Assembly: GCA_000750105.3 (NCBI GenBank)
Contig: JPHH03000001.1
Coordinates: forward strand, 248,001-312,000
Length of the DNA stretch: 64,000 nt
Direction: 5' to 3'
Source of the DNA: Tolypocladium sp. Sup5 PDA-1
Taxonomy: Eukaryota > Ascomycota > Sordariomycetes > Hypocreales > Ophiocordycipitaceae
In this document: positions 1-11,717 of the stretch, piece by piece
Position numbering within the stretch: the first letter of the stretch is position 1
How the letters are laid out: every line of letters begins with the position of its first letter
Notes under the pieces: model-generated
What the model was told of the DNA's origin: nothing
The model's input: the letters and a program-made list of their open reading frames with translations, nothing else
Database searches by the model: none
Translations under genes and position numbers: made by a program

Positions 1-3000
1 CACGCGGCCATGCTTCCGACGAGGCGACCAGTACGTAGACACATGCTCAGGCAGGTCCCTGGGGCCTGGCACTCGCTGCGGACAGGGCAACGAGCAGCCC
101 GCATGAAGTCTTGACGGTCCTCGGGTCGCTACAGCTCTGCGCTGACGGGCGGGTGTGCGATTCGCTGGCAGACGAGGCCTGCCCCGCTCACCATTTCCCT
201 GCTTCGGTCCTCCCACATCTCAGACAGCTTTTGCTTGATGCAACTCGCACGTATTGCCTCGTCTGGGTTGCTGTGGTTAGGTCGTGGAGTCGCGCATCGA
301 GATGGAGGGAGGGAGGGGGTTTAGGTCGGGCACGAGGCCACTAGGGGAGCTAAGCGCTAGGGACGGGCCTTGGGGCGTAGCCGAGAGCGCGAAATCTCCA
401 GTGCTCCACCCTACCAAGATGACACATCCCAGGTCACCTCATCCACCATCTCTGTGCACCTCACGATCCTCGTCCCGCAAGGCTAGCCATTCTCCTCTAA
501 ACCTGGAAATTACTCCGAGTCAGCCACATGGCAATGGAAGTTGTGGAACCCAGTTCGTCCTTTGCCCGGTCATACGCAACGGCAGCCGCCGCCATAGGCT
601 GCTCCGCAGCTGCCACATCAGACGTCGCGATTCGCTGCCAGGATTGACCTTGCACTCGACGGACGTTCATCCAATCCTCCCTTGCCTCCCAGTATGTACG
701 GTTGCTGCGATTGGTGCCTGCTCACAGCCACTTAGGTGTCGTCAAGTGCCCCGTAAACTGCCCCTCTGGGTATCCGTAAATGGCGAGGCATCGGAGAATG
801 AACGAAAAGTGATCAAGCAGTGCCTTTCCATTGGCTCCAACGTCCGCTGTCATGTCCCCTCGCCTCAGCAGCTTGCACGGGCCAACACCACCACACCTTT
901 TCTCATCTCGCCAGACTTACGGACTACACGGCGCTCGTCCATCCGTCTCTCATTCATCAATATCTCAAGGGCGTGTCTCAGGAGGCGCCGCAAGCACGTC
1001 CCGTCGATCTGCTCGCTGCGCTCGTTCACCACGGGCGCCACAGCGCCATGCCCGCCACTCCAGTGCTTCCTTCTGTGCAGTTCCCCGCCCTCGCCCTCGG
1101 GCGGCGCTGCCGGCTGGCTGCACGCAAGTCCGTCGCGTCCTGACTTGTCAGTCTGTCGCGGCAGTGGCTGGGCGCTTAGGGGTCTCGGCCAACTCAACTC
1201 AAACCGCCGCCGGCTTTCCCTCGCGACGTGACGTACGCGCATCCCGAGCGTAAGCGCAGATCGGCCTGCCTGCCTGCCTGCTTGATTGTGCTTGTGTGCT
1301 CGTGCGCTGCATGGCTGCGAGCTGAAGTTCCAGCTCGGGCAGGCAACAAATTCACCACCATCCAGCACGGACGTTGCAGAAAGTCAAGCCACCAACACAT
1401 CTTCACCGGCTACGGCGCTCATGTTGGGCCTGCGCCCTCCCTCCCTCGGAGATCTTCCGCGGCGCCAGCGCACACCACGTATCAGTGGAACTATTTCTGG
1501 TCTGGAGGCTTGTCGAGAGAGGCATTCCGTGACAAAGGTTTAGCCCAGCGAGGCACCTAGCGCCGTCGCCTCGTGCCGCATTCCAACCACTTTCTCACCG
1601 GTTGAGATCTCGAAGCCTGCTCCTCCTGGTACCCCCCAGCGCGCCAACGTCGACGGAGGCTTGCCCATCAGTGAGTGAATGCTTCGGTTCCGCGCCGCGC
1701 AGCGTGTTCACGCGACCACGGCCCCTGAGCGCCCGCCTGCGTGTAATTGTAGCAGCTTCTGTAACAGCCACGGGAGAAACTCGCATTGTGGCATCCTCGA
1801 ATACGTGGGGTTGGGTCAGCTCCAGTACCGCTGCTCTGGGGGCGGGAATGCCGAGCCAGATATTGGACTTATTGTGTGCATTGCAGGAGTCCAGCGAGTC
1901 CCAAGGCAAAGGCAAGACCCAGATCCGCCGTCCCGGATGTCAGTTGACTACGTACGGAGGACCTCGACGGGAGTTTTGTCCCGGGCCCCAGGACCAGGTT
2001 CGCAGCTTGGCAGGGCCAGCTGGTCGGCTCTGTTCTTGGCACACGGTAGGGCATCATGGGCTCGTCGCAGCATCTCGTCACGATACCGGCCGGCACCAGC
2101 TGTCATCGGCCCCCCCAGTCTCTCCCACACGCAGATATGTTCTGCGGCGTTGGCTGTGTGCAAGGAAGCCCCCCCTTGCCCACCACACCCATGTGCCGAT
2201 CCGTCTCCTCTCCCCAACCTCAGCAGAATGGCCCGCGAGGTCACACAACACGACCCCAACAAGCAGCTGTTATACTCCGTACGGGTCCGTATCCCGTAAA
2301 AGCAAGTCAGCCGAGCAATGGGGCCAAGCCTGCCACTCCAGCCGCGAGCACGAGTACGATGCTCCCTGCCAATGACCACGTCAACGGCCACGCGCATGTG
2401 TCTCAACGGGACCCTGGCGTTTAGTAAACAATATCTCAGGCCCCTATGCCGGCCGGCCTGCAGGGTGCGCATGCGTAGCCAAAGCCGTTCAGTCATTCTG
2501 TAATAGGCGCCGCGTATCGGCCACTCCGCAACGACTGTCCGTACGTGGCGTCGCGGGCGCAGAGACTGTGGTTACACAAGGCGTTCCACTATGACAAGTC
2601 ACCAAGTCTGGGTCTGGTGGAGGAGCAGTGGTTCAAGAGCAGCCAAGAGCAGCTCGTGCGAAATTGCGTCGGTCCCGGCAGGGCGGCTGGGGAAAGCAAC
2701 GGCGACACGGACACCGTCCCTCCTCCATGGATCAGGGGGCCATCGGCGCTTGACGCCTGGATGGGCGGCTGTCCCAGACTCCCAGTGCGGACAGGCCTGC
2801 AAACGGACTAGACGTCCCCTTGGGTCTTGGTAGGATCCAGGATGGCTTGCCTTTGTCAACTGGGTGCCTTGATGTAGTCGGAACTCATGTCGCCGCTTGC
2901 TGGCCTAAACAAGACAGACAGGCAATTGTCCTATTACCAAACACCGCGTAAAGTACAGAAGCAACACACCATCCGGCGCTACCAATTCCTCCTCCCAAAA

Positions 3001-3145
3001 CACTGCCTACAATGGAAGGTAACCAACACACCATCGACGCTATGCCCACGCCAATGTCCAATTCCTCTTCCCGGAACGCCGCCAACAACGAAAATATAAA
3101 GTACTACTACAAACCATCACGCATCAGGCATAATGCCATTGGTCA
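1..3145. other. Intergenic, no gene supported
   Basis: Open stretches on both strands here are short, have unbalanced composition and match no family I recognise; none can be joined by plausible introns into a domain. The region contains a CCTG tetranucleotide run at about 1264-1281 and one copy of the word TACTCCGTAC at 2273-2282, which recurs in other intergenic parts of the window. The last few hundred bases are the 3' flank of the zinc-finger gene that ends at 3146. Confidence 0.6.
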
Positions 3146-5757
3146 TCATAAATCATACTCTGCGTCCTCAACTCGCGAATCGCCCGCGGTACCCCTACCT
3201 GTCGGCCGAGTCGTGTCCATCTCTTCCTCGCCTAATGCTTCGACGTCGTTTGGGGGAACGTATTCTACACGGCAGTTTGGCCCGCATCTCTGGTGGCCGC
3301 ATTCGAAGCAGCAGGACGACGTCTTCAGGTTCATTGTCGTAGAGCAAATGCACTGTGGATGGGTCAGCAGGGTGAGCTGGAGCTGCGGCGGGCAGTAACG
3401 GCGCCGACTTACACATGTCCACATGTAGGTTTGCGTCTGGGTGGCCCTCTTCCGAGGTCGCGTGTTGGCGTCGGTGCTGCTCCTTCGTTTTCTGTCATTG
3501 CTCTCGACTTCGCTCAGGGGAGCCCGGGTGACAGGCACCCCGCCCGAGGCATCGCAAACAGCCTCCGTGCTCGTCGGTGCCGGCGCTTCCCCCCCGTCGT
3601 CTTGATGTTTCCACTCCCAGATGACCATTGATTGCAGCCCGTCCTTGCCAAACAAGTGATTGTCAATGTGGTCGCACCGCTTGGTCCACGAGTTGCCCCC
3701 TCTCTCGTTGACGTCGATTTCGATGACCCGGACGCAGAAGCCGCACCAGAACCGCGGGTCGCAGTGACGGCCCAGCCGGCATGCTTCCAGCTTCTCGTCG
3801 ATGGCGTCCACGTCGCTCATGCCGTGGTCCTTTTGGAGATGATTCTTGAAGCTTTCCCGCCGCTGGGACGTCTTCTTGCAGCCAGGCTCGTCGCAGTTCC
3901 ATGTTTCAAGCTGGAAATGCTGGCTGCTTTCGTGTCTTTTCCAATCATTCTTACTTCCAAACCTTTTCGAGCAGCTTTTAAACGTGCATCCATAGGGCTT
4001 GTCGTGCCTCTTTTTGTGTTTTCTGTGCCAATCTGTGTGAGTGGTAGGGGCACGCAGGTGATCAGGATAATTGGGCACCTACTTTAGCTCGCATTGTCGA
4101 ACAAACGCCTTGCCGCAATGCGGTTCCTCACAGTCGAAATGGGCCCTTTCGTCATCGACCTGGCTGCCACCCTCCGCGTCTTGCCCCTCCCCCGTGAGCG
4201 CCGTCTGAAGGAGCTCCTTGGGGAACTGTTTGAGGTAATTGACGATTTCGGAGGGGTTCGAATTCATGCCAGGGGCAGAATCCCTGATCAAGTCCAGGAT
4301 AGGGCTGTCGTCCGGCCTGCGCTGGGTCTGCTGCAAGTTTGCCATGTCGGCGCTGAGATCATCAAGCCCAGGTTGGGTGGACTCACTGGAACCTGACCCG
4401 TCTGGTGTCCAGCTCTCCCGGTTTGTTTCGGTGGTAGGTTCTCCGGTCAGTTCAACGTGGCCTGGTGAGGCGACGGAGAGGCATCGGCCAGCGTCGTCGC
4501 GGTTGCCGCCGTCGTCCGGGAGCTGTACGTGAGAATAGCCTTGGGCATCGACGGCGTATCCCGGACCATGCTGCATCCCGTAATCTTGGCTAGGCTCACC
4601 GACCGGTTCTCTCAAGACTACCGGGTGAATGTATCGGTCCTCTTCGCTGGCCGCAGATGTAGGTCTCTGGTCGACCTCTGCGGGAGATCGCTGGAAAAGA
4701 GCAGGATTGATGCCCATCTGAGTTGTGTGCGGTCCAGGGTTTTGGGCGAATTGGTCCTCTCGAAATTGCGGGCCTATTGAATCCGACAAGACGGGGGACT
4801 CTTGGAGGCTCATGGGCCGGGTCCGGGGGTCGATGAACCCGACCGAAGTCCCTACGCCTTCGAGATCGTTCCTTTGCGCCGTCGGTCTGTACGTCTGTCA
4901 GAATGAACAAGGTCAAAGATACACGGTCCAACGTACTGGTAGAGGTAACTTTTGTGGTCATCGTCAAAGTTTAGTGTCATCTGATGGGCGCGAAACAGGT
5001 GAGAACGAAAGTTGTCTGCTCTTGGCCATATCTTGGGCGCCTTGTCGCCCGGACGACAATGGTGGCAGATGAACGAGCGCCCGGGGAGGCCATGCTCCCC
5101 GTGAACGGATCTCTTGTGCCGAACGAGGTCGTTCGAGGTGCTGAATCCTTGATGAGCCTTGGGGCAGCCGGGATGGGGGCACAAGTGGGATTTCAGATGG
5201 CGCTGTCGGTGCTTCCTGGTTTTCGTCAGCACGTCGTCGTCGCAGGAGGGGAGCTTGAGATGGGTCGGCGAAGCTTACTTGAGTTCACCCTGGCTCTTCA
5301 GCCAAGCGTTGCAGTCTTCACAGCGAAACCTTTTCACTGCGTGAGGGTGTCGTCGCGGCACGAACGAAGCAGCATCAGTGCCGATTTGGCATTCGCCCAT
5401 GACGTGGCCCATCTGCGAGTCCAGGACCCCATCGTCCCCATGCGCGGATGCGCTCGCAGTGCTATACGTTGGGCGGCTGCTTCCATAGCCCGAGTCCCCC
5501 GGCAGTGTAGCGCAGTCCGATGGCGAGCCGGCGCTCCTGTAGTCCAAGAAGTTGTTCTGGGGAATATGCTGTCGGGTGAAAGGAAAGTTGTTGGCAGGTT
5601 GATCGTTTGGCGCAGGTGTGTGAATCACACCTGTGGGTATCCAAGGGTCGCTTTTGGCGGGCGCAGCATAGAAGTTGTAGATGTTCCATGGCTGTGGTAT
5701 GGGCATATGGTTCCCAGAGAGGGCCGCCGGCCGAGGCTCCCCATACTGAGGGTTCAT
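3146..5757 (-). CDS. Multi-finger C2H2 zinc-finger protein, probable transcription factor
   Basis: Five exons: 5757-5279, 5215-4937, 4886-4083, 4022-3413 and 3352-3146, giving about 792 residues. The introns are 63, 50, 60 and 60 bp with GTAAGC, GTACGT, GTAGGT and GTAAGT donors. Splicing rebuilds two classical fingers exactly: C-x2-C-x12-H-x3-H near residue 146 and C-x4-C-x12-H-x3-H in the middle of the protein. Further fingers follow (YGCTFKSC...HESSQH and WNCDEPGC...HLQKDH), then the FWCGFC...DHIDNH block seen in a fungal C2H2 family. The carboxyl end, WTCCIC...CGHQRC, is rejoined across the last intron. The centre is Ser/Pro/Asp-rich and a basic RKRRSS / RPRKRA segment may be a nuclear signal. 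The start at 5757 is the first in-frame ATG; the frame stays open upstream to about 5853 without an ATG, so a 5' exon is possible. A DNA-binding role is inferred from the family; the target is unknown. Confidence 0.85.
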
Positions 5758-6047
5758 GTTGAACTGTGACGGTGTCTGAACGAGGTGTCCTTTGGTGGCT
5801 TGAAGTAGCTGTATTTCAGTCGTAGATATTCCGTCCCCGGTATCAAAAAGCACGCATCAGACGAGCCTCTTGAGGAAGAACCGGGCCAGGGCTGAAGTCA
5901 GGTAAGACCAAGCCTGGGGTGTTGGTCGATGATCGCGCCGCCGCTGGGCGACCGTAGAGAAGTTGCCGGGTGTATCCGGTAGTAGGTTGCCTGGCGTTAA
6001 AGGACGGCAAGTTGACTGCGCCTTTCGAGGTGGAGTGGATGGAGGGT

Positions 6048-6072
6048 GAGGCGAGGCGAGGCGAGGCGAGGC
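6048..6072. repeat. GAGGC microsatellite
   Basis: Five tandem copies of the pentamer GAGGC about 290 bp upstream of the zinc-finger gene start codon. No function is evident. Confidence 0.9.
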
Positions 6073-7832
6073 CAGTTATATCCGTGGCTTGAGCCGCACC
6101 GAGTGAGGGCGAAGGCTTTTCCGTCCTACTCCCACCACTCCCTTTGTCCTCTGACCCCGGATCGGGCAGCCAGGGTCAGATTCCCTGTCCGTGGGGAAGG
6201 AATACGGAACGCAAAGGCTCACGCAGCGGCCCTGGCAGAGGGTGAATGACGGCTCAGGGCGCACAGAAGCAGCCGAGGAAACGCGAGCCGTGCGTCAAGT
6301 TGAGGTCTCGGCAGTATGTATGCGCTGTCCCGACCTCGAAGCGATGAATGGAAGAGGTACGAGAGACGTGCATGAGAGAGCGGCTGCCGTCGGGGCCGTG
6401 TGTGTGTGCGGAGGGGAGCGAGACAAGTTCGGAGGCCCAACGACAATCCCAGGTGCTCGAGCAAGAGGAAAGATCAAGGACGGGCGTCGTCGACGGTCTC
6501 CTCAGTCAGGCTATGCCCAGCTGCACTTTGGCGGCACTTGTCGAGTCGAAGAGACGACGGGAGGGATGGGGGCGAATGGGAGAGGACGGCGCGCAGCACA
6601 GCGTCGAGGGGAGGGACCTGATGACCCTGGCCCATGCCCATTCTGCACGACGCGGCGCACGGCACTGATGGACGCTGGTGCTAGGCTGGGTCGCACCGCT
6701 TCTGAGTTCTGGTAGTGGTGGTCTGGTCCGTCGACGCGAAGAATTTGGCTTCAACCACGGCATGCAGCCACCCTTGGAGGCTCGGAGGCTTGGAGGCTTG
6801 GTCCTTGGAGAACGTCAGTCCACGTCGCCAGGCCATGTGGTTCGCCCTGGCCAAGCTGGGTGGTTCGCCTCACTTTCGAACCTTCGGTGTGGCTGCGTCC
6901 AATCAGAGGCCGCCCTGTCACCGGTTTCGAGGCACCTTCCGCACGCGCCCGGGCTGGATGTCGGTGAGGGAGAGTTTTCTCGCAAGGCAGCAGCGAGGCA
7001 ACCGTGAGGGGCAGGCTGCCTCGTGAATCACGATGTCGTGCAACAGCACCAGCCATCCACGTCGCATCCCACCCCGTCAGTTGGTACCTGCAAGGACTCA
7101 GACTCGGGAGGCCCATTTGCTTGTTCTGGGCTTCTGCGCATGAGACTCGACCTGTCGACTTGCATGGATGCGTCAGGGCTCAGGTTCCTTCTGTCTCGTC
7201 TCCCGTCGTCTCCCTTTGGATCTGCGACACCGACCAAATGACGACACGCGGCATCTGACGTGCCCAGAGATGCACCATTGCAGGCGCCCCCCGCAGCCAC
7301 GCGAATCTTCGCCGGGACCTATAAAACTTGCACTAATGGCCTTCGGTGAGCGGGCCGAACCTTGGAGACAACTCTCCGGGATGCACAAGGCACGCCGGAT
7401 GTCTGCATGCCGTAGCCCGAGAGCCAATTTCATGTGTCGAGATGTACCGACCGTTGGGCATCACCCAGGTCGTCGCTTCGAACTGCACTTTGCCGGATCG
7501 CCCTTGTCACGACACCGACAAGCTGCAGCGTCGTATCCGTCGCAGCTCTCGCGAGGGTTGAGGCTGAGACTCTTATATCGATGTCCAGATTTCAGCTGCC
7601 CGCGACCATGACGTTCTCTGTCCGCCGCTGTGCTCATGGACTCGTAGCTGTACACGGCGGTGTTGGCGAGACGGCAAAGTGAGGGCCAGCCCTGCAAACC
7701 TACGAAGTACACCCTTGCGCTCCGCCTAGAACCCAGATTGTCCTCATTCTCTCCTCTCCACGGCAGCTTGCACGGACATTTAGATCGGTGATCTGATCTC
7801 CACTGCACCCAGCCTACATTGAACCAACACTG

Positions 7833-7858
7833 GCCATCTGCCATCTGCCATCTGCCAC
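7833..7858. repeat. CCATCTG microsatellite
   Basis: Three perfect tandem copies of the heptamer CCATCTG plus a partial copy, in intergenic DNA. Confidence 0.85.
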
Positions 7859-8501
7859 CTCGACCTTATCGCCGGGCTACGGCCTTGAGAAGACCGATAG
7901 TGAGAGGCTCATGCTTATTGAAGCCGTTGCTAGGTGTATCTGCAAATGCACAGTTCTCTCATGAGCCGGCAGAAAAATGACCTAGTACAGGTGCCCAGCT
8001 TAGGTCTCATCTTCGAAACGAGCTGGACTCACCTCCTAGTGGCGATGACTGATGCCCCGTGCTCGAGACGAGCTGCTTGAAAGTCGCAGAACATCAAATA
8101 ACAGGACCCTACCTCGACAGCACAAACATCAGGCCATTTGCAGATCGATGAAACTTGCATGTCTCCTGCTCATTCACGAGCTACTCAAAGGGATCTTTGT
8201 GGGCTGTCTCCTCTGTACATCGCCGTTCCTGTGCTTCGTCGGATTTACGACTACTCCTTGGAACGTACAATTTCTAGAGACATTCTCATTCTGCCATCAA
8301 GACAAACCCTTGAGGCCTCTATAAAAGCTGTATGCCAAAGTTGTGCTTCAACCTACACCATTACCTCGCGCTCGCCGTACAAGTAGCTGTTCAGCCGTTC
8401 ACATCCTAGATAAGCGTCCCTCCTTGGCTGCGATATTCCAACTGAACAAGTCCTAGCAAACAACCGCCACTCTGCTTTAATCGTCCATTCTGATTGCCGC
8501 C

Positions 8502-8708
8502 ATGTATCTTCAAACGGCCTCCGAGACCAAAGACCAGCTTCCCTGGTCGTCGCTGCGGCCGAGGGCATCAGACAGCCAGGCCCAGCCCAGGAAGAGGCTA
8601 CGCCCGCACATCAGGCCCCTTCTCCCACTGAAGCTACCTGCTTGCTATGGCCGAGGTCCCTCGTTTGTTCATGCTTGCGGACAGACTCCCCTTGTGCAAG
8701 CATCTTGA
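8502..8708 (+). CDS. Doubtful short ORF behind a TATA box
   Basis: The ATG sits in a GCCGCCATG context and is preceded by TATAAA at 8320-8325, a promoter-like arrangement. It opens only 68 codons, of no recognised family and rich in Arg, Pro and Leu. An overlapping plus-strand frame, shifted by one base, stays open longer (to about 8965), so this could be a frameshifted remnant or chance. It is recorded because the promoter-like context is better than for other short frames in this region. Confidence 0.15.
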   Translation: MYLQTASETKDQLPWSSLRPRASDSQAQPRKRLRPHIRPLLPLKLPACYGRGPSFVHACGQTPLVQAS

Positions 8709-8935
8709 ACGCCCCCTCCCACGTTGCATCTCAACAATTCTCCGCGGATCTCGGCCGCGTGGGGCCCGTAGCCGACAGGGTTTCGTCAATCGATCTCGAC
8801 GTCGTGTGTGAATCGCGTCAAACGGCCTCTCTGGTGGCTGTTGCCGGCTGGGGGCCTCTCGCTTCCTTGGCGACGACGTTATTTGCCGTGGGCTCCGTGC
8901 ACTGTGCGTCCGAGTACTGGCTGTTCATGTCTCTG

Positions 8936-9593
8936 TATCATGGCGGCGGTCTTGGTGGAGAGTGACTTGTTTGAGGATTGTTCTACCAAAGAGACATTAT
9001 AAAGCTCTCGTCAGAGTCCTGGTTGGGTCGTCGTTCTCACGGCTGGCCTGCAAGCTGCCCTCTCCAGAAGCCAGCCGACAAAAGCTCCTGAAAAGCCCTG
9101 TTCACCGGGGTTGCAGCAAACAACACATCTACGGTCAGTGTTTGCCAAAAGGCCCGAAGGCGTGGTTGGCTGACAAGGCTTGGCCAATAGACCTCGTCCA
9201 AGCGTCTGGCTTGCATCCAAGTCCCATCATGTGCGATTGGGAGGAGTTCCTCTTTATCTGCAACCACTCCATTTTCCGGCTCAAATCCTATTGCCACTTT
9301 GCCCGCAATGACCCCCATCACCAATGCTTTGGGGTCAAGGTCCTGCGGAACTCGTGGCAGCAGGGCGTGCTGTGTGAGGAGTGCGCCGCAGAGTGTCAGG
9401 GGGCCGGGGTAAAGGACGGAGGTTCTTCACAGCAACAGGGCATTCTGTCTAGTTCACGGCAGCGATGACATTGGCAAGGGGTGTTGTGTTTGGTGGCACT
9501 TTAGGGATCCTGGGACCATGTAACTCGGTATCACGGTGGTGTTTGCTCGCCTCGGAGGCATAATTTACAATCATGAGCCCGTCAAAGTGCATT
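8936..9593 (-). pseudogene. Possible decayed protein-coding relic, family unknown
   Basis: Reading leftward from an ATG at 9593, a frame runs 47 codons (MHFDGLMIVNYASEAS...) to a TAG. After a +1 shift a second open stretch of about 130 codons continues with a protein-like composition (balanced acidic, hydrophobic and aromatic residues, for example KVAIGFEPENGVVAD). It ends at a TGA at 9037 that overlaps a possible GTGAGA donor. A 58-bp candidate intron ending in TAG would extend it to a stop near 8936. No domain is recognised. The opposite strand is also open over much of this interval (8962-9468), which weakens the case. The internal stop and the shift argue for a pseudogene if it is coding at all. 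Confidence 0.25.
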
Positions 9594-10047
9594 ATAAATC
9601 CTGCACATGTTCGCAACACGGATATCTATCCTTGCCTAATACACGGACGTTTTTCATTTACTTGAATATTTGGAGATGAGCTTTCATTGTTCCAGCGTTT
9701 GGTTGCTCGCCGGCAAGACATGGCCATGACCTTCACGCCCCCTGGGAACGTCCATCTCCCGAGAGCAAACAACCCCGTGCATTAATACAACTGGAAAGCA
9801 CCGGCATATGGGGCCGTTGTACCACCAGCAAGAGCCGTGCAACCTTCTAGAATCACAAAATCTTCGATTACTCACCCACACCGTACGACGTCGGACCACA
9901 GCCAAAACATCCGCGGCACGCAGCTCGGCGGATTTCTACGACAGTGATACACGAGTGTGGCAAGGCAGAAAACTGCCGCCTGGCAGGGATGATCTCATGT
10001 CTTCGGACGAGGTTTGCTCCTGCAAACAGCCGTCGGACAATGGCGCC

Positions 10048-10083
10048 GGGGTGGCTGCACGGGGTGGCTGCACGGGGTGGCTG
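10048..10083. repeat. GGGTGGCTGCACG-type tandem repeat
   Basis: Two and a half to three copies of a 13-14 bp GC-rich unit in tandem, in intergenic DNA. Confidence 0.8.
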
Positions 10084-10260
10084 GTTGAGGCTTGAGGCTC
10101 TGTGCGCGCCTGTACTGTTGGTCTGCAGTCGGGATACTGTGACACCAGCTTGGCCAGTGTGTGTTACGGCGTTGTTTGTGAGCGGCGGATTCTAGGGTAC
10201 GTCAGAGTGCTGGATGGTGGAGTGATCCCATGGCATGGGAGATGTTGTTTTCCGCCAGGT

Positions 10261-10286
10261 GACTGGACTGGACTGGACTGGACTGG
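10261..10286. repeat. GACTG microsatellite
   Basis: Five tandem copies of the pentamer GACTG, about 470 bp beyond the 3' end of the cytochrome b5-like gene. Confidence 0.9.
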
Positions 10287-10753
10287 AGCGGCGACGCTTA
10301 ATATAGTATCAAAGTTTGGTATCCGTGCTCATTTAATACTGTGGAAAAGATAAGCACACGGTATTTTGTGACATTTGCGACCAGCTTCTCGGCATTCATC
10401 GGATGACGCTCTCGGTGTGGTGGGACAAGCTTCAGGCTGATGATTGACGATGACGCAGGATCCTTGACGTCGAATATTCAGCGAGGGTGTCAGAATTCTC
10501 GCACACAATATGGCTGTGACACCATGGATATTGTCCGACATGAGTGTGGCGTTGAGCCTCTTCCTGGGCATCTGACGGCGTTGGGTGATGTGCGACATGG
10601 CCAGGGCTCACCCAGACGTAACTTTTTGAGAACCCAAAGGAAATACAATGTCACAGCGAATCCAAGATGAACAAAGAGCATCACAGAGGCAGTAACCGTC
10701 CTCGACGGCGGTTGCAGGTGGCACTGTTTTTGCATTCAGAGCCGATTTGCTAG

Positions 10754-11549
10754 TCAATCCATATTTTTCGCGCCCTCGACCACCCCGACAATGTTGTAGC
10801 GCTTGGAGAAAAAGGTCACCCAGTCGTTGAGGACGCCCTTTTCCTTCTCGTCCAGGCCACTCCAGTCCGCCTGGACGTCTTCGGGCTTGGTGGACGTCTT
10901 TCCCAGTGCTTTGGACGCATCCTTGCCGGCGAAGACTGGTAGCAAGTGTTAGCTTAGCTGATCCCAGAGCAGCGGGATCCAGTGAACAGAATCCTGAAGA
11001 CTGGGTGAAGCAGCTGCTTGGGTGGTGAGGGAGTGTCTGCGTACCGTGGTATGAGCCTCCCGGCTGGTATGCCTTGTTCCCGGTCACATCGTAGACCTTG
11101 CCCTGTGACAGCATCGTCAGTCACCTGATGCGGCTGTACACGTCCGCGCTGTGATGGCATGAGCATACCTTGATGGCGACGTAACACTTTCCGCCGTCGA
11201 CGCCTGTTCTCCCAATCAGCTTGAGCATGAGGAGGGGGTTTTTTTTTTCATTTCACGGATGGCACGATGACTCGATGCGCCAGCAGAGGCCATTTGCCTC
11301 CACAATGGGGCAAACAAAGTGAGTCGCCACGCTCCAAAGGCCATGTCTGAACGGCGTTGCGCTCTGTCGGCTTGCCCATCATGAGGCAGTTGACGAATCT
11401 CACGTGGAAATCGCGATCGTGGCGGGGTAGTAATGGAGATGCAGTGGTTGGTTCATACCGTTTGCTTTGGCCAGCTCCTCCAGCGAAATGGGATCGTCCT
11501 TGGGGGGGTTCAGGGTCACCGGGACCTTGGGCTCAAACTTGCCGGCCAT
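10754..11549 (-). CDS. Cytochrome b5-like heme/steroid-binding protein (MAPR/Dap1 type)
   Basis: Four exons, 11549-11459, 11203-11169, 11102-11045 and 10935-10754, encode 121 residues. The splices are supported by phase continuity and by rebuilding the segment GKVYDVTGNKAY...SYHVFAGKDASKAL, the hallmark of membrane-associated progesterone receptor (MAPR) proteins. In that family tyrosines and a lysine, not the two histidines of true cytochrome b5, bind heme; the tyrosine of SYHVFAG aligns with the heme-ligating Tyr of human PGRMC1. Yeast Dap1 supports sterol synthesis by stabilising a cytochrome P450, so a similar role at the endoplasmic reticulum is inferred. Unlike Dap1 and PGRMC1, no amino-terminal membrane segment is visible, which suggests a soluble form. 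It is transcribed divergently from the TPR gene. Confidence 0.88.
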
Positions 11550-11717
11550 GCTGCCGATTTTAACGTGTGCGATTGTTGTTGTCGAGACGAGCGTTTGTCC
11601 AGCCTTCGGTGGCCTCGGTCGTCAATCATCATGAGCCCCACCTCGGCCCGGCTTGGGTGCGCACGGACCAACTCCGGATTTTGACGAGGGCCGGAGCTTG
11701 AGGGAGGCTCGACTTCA
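11550..11717. promoter_or_regulatory. Short bidirectional promoter
   Basis: Only 168 bp separate the start codons of the MAPR-type gene (minus) and the TPR gene (plus). Both promoters and 5' leaders must therefore lie in or extend from this interval, and co-regulation is plausible. No TATA box is seen. Confidence 0.6.

Larger units (their letters stand above)
5758..10753. other. Long gene-poor region
   Basis: I find no well-supported gene in about 5 kb. It holds the promoter of the zinc-finger gene and several short simple repeats (listed separately). TATAAA boxes occur at 7320-7325 and 8320-8325. The second is followed, about 180 bp later, by an ATG at 8502 in a good context, opening only a 68-codon frame (8502-8708) of unrecognised sequence. 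A possible decayed reading frame lies on the minus strand at about 8936-9593. Base composition is more AT-rich between about 9480 and 10400 than in the genes nearby. Confidence 0.55.

Noticed and set aside
284..1231. 315-residue plus-strand open frame
   Set aside because: No domain, Ser/Arg/Pro-heavy, weak start context and overlapping open frames on both strands; no support as a gene.
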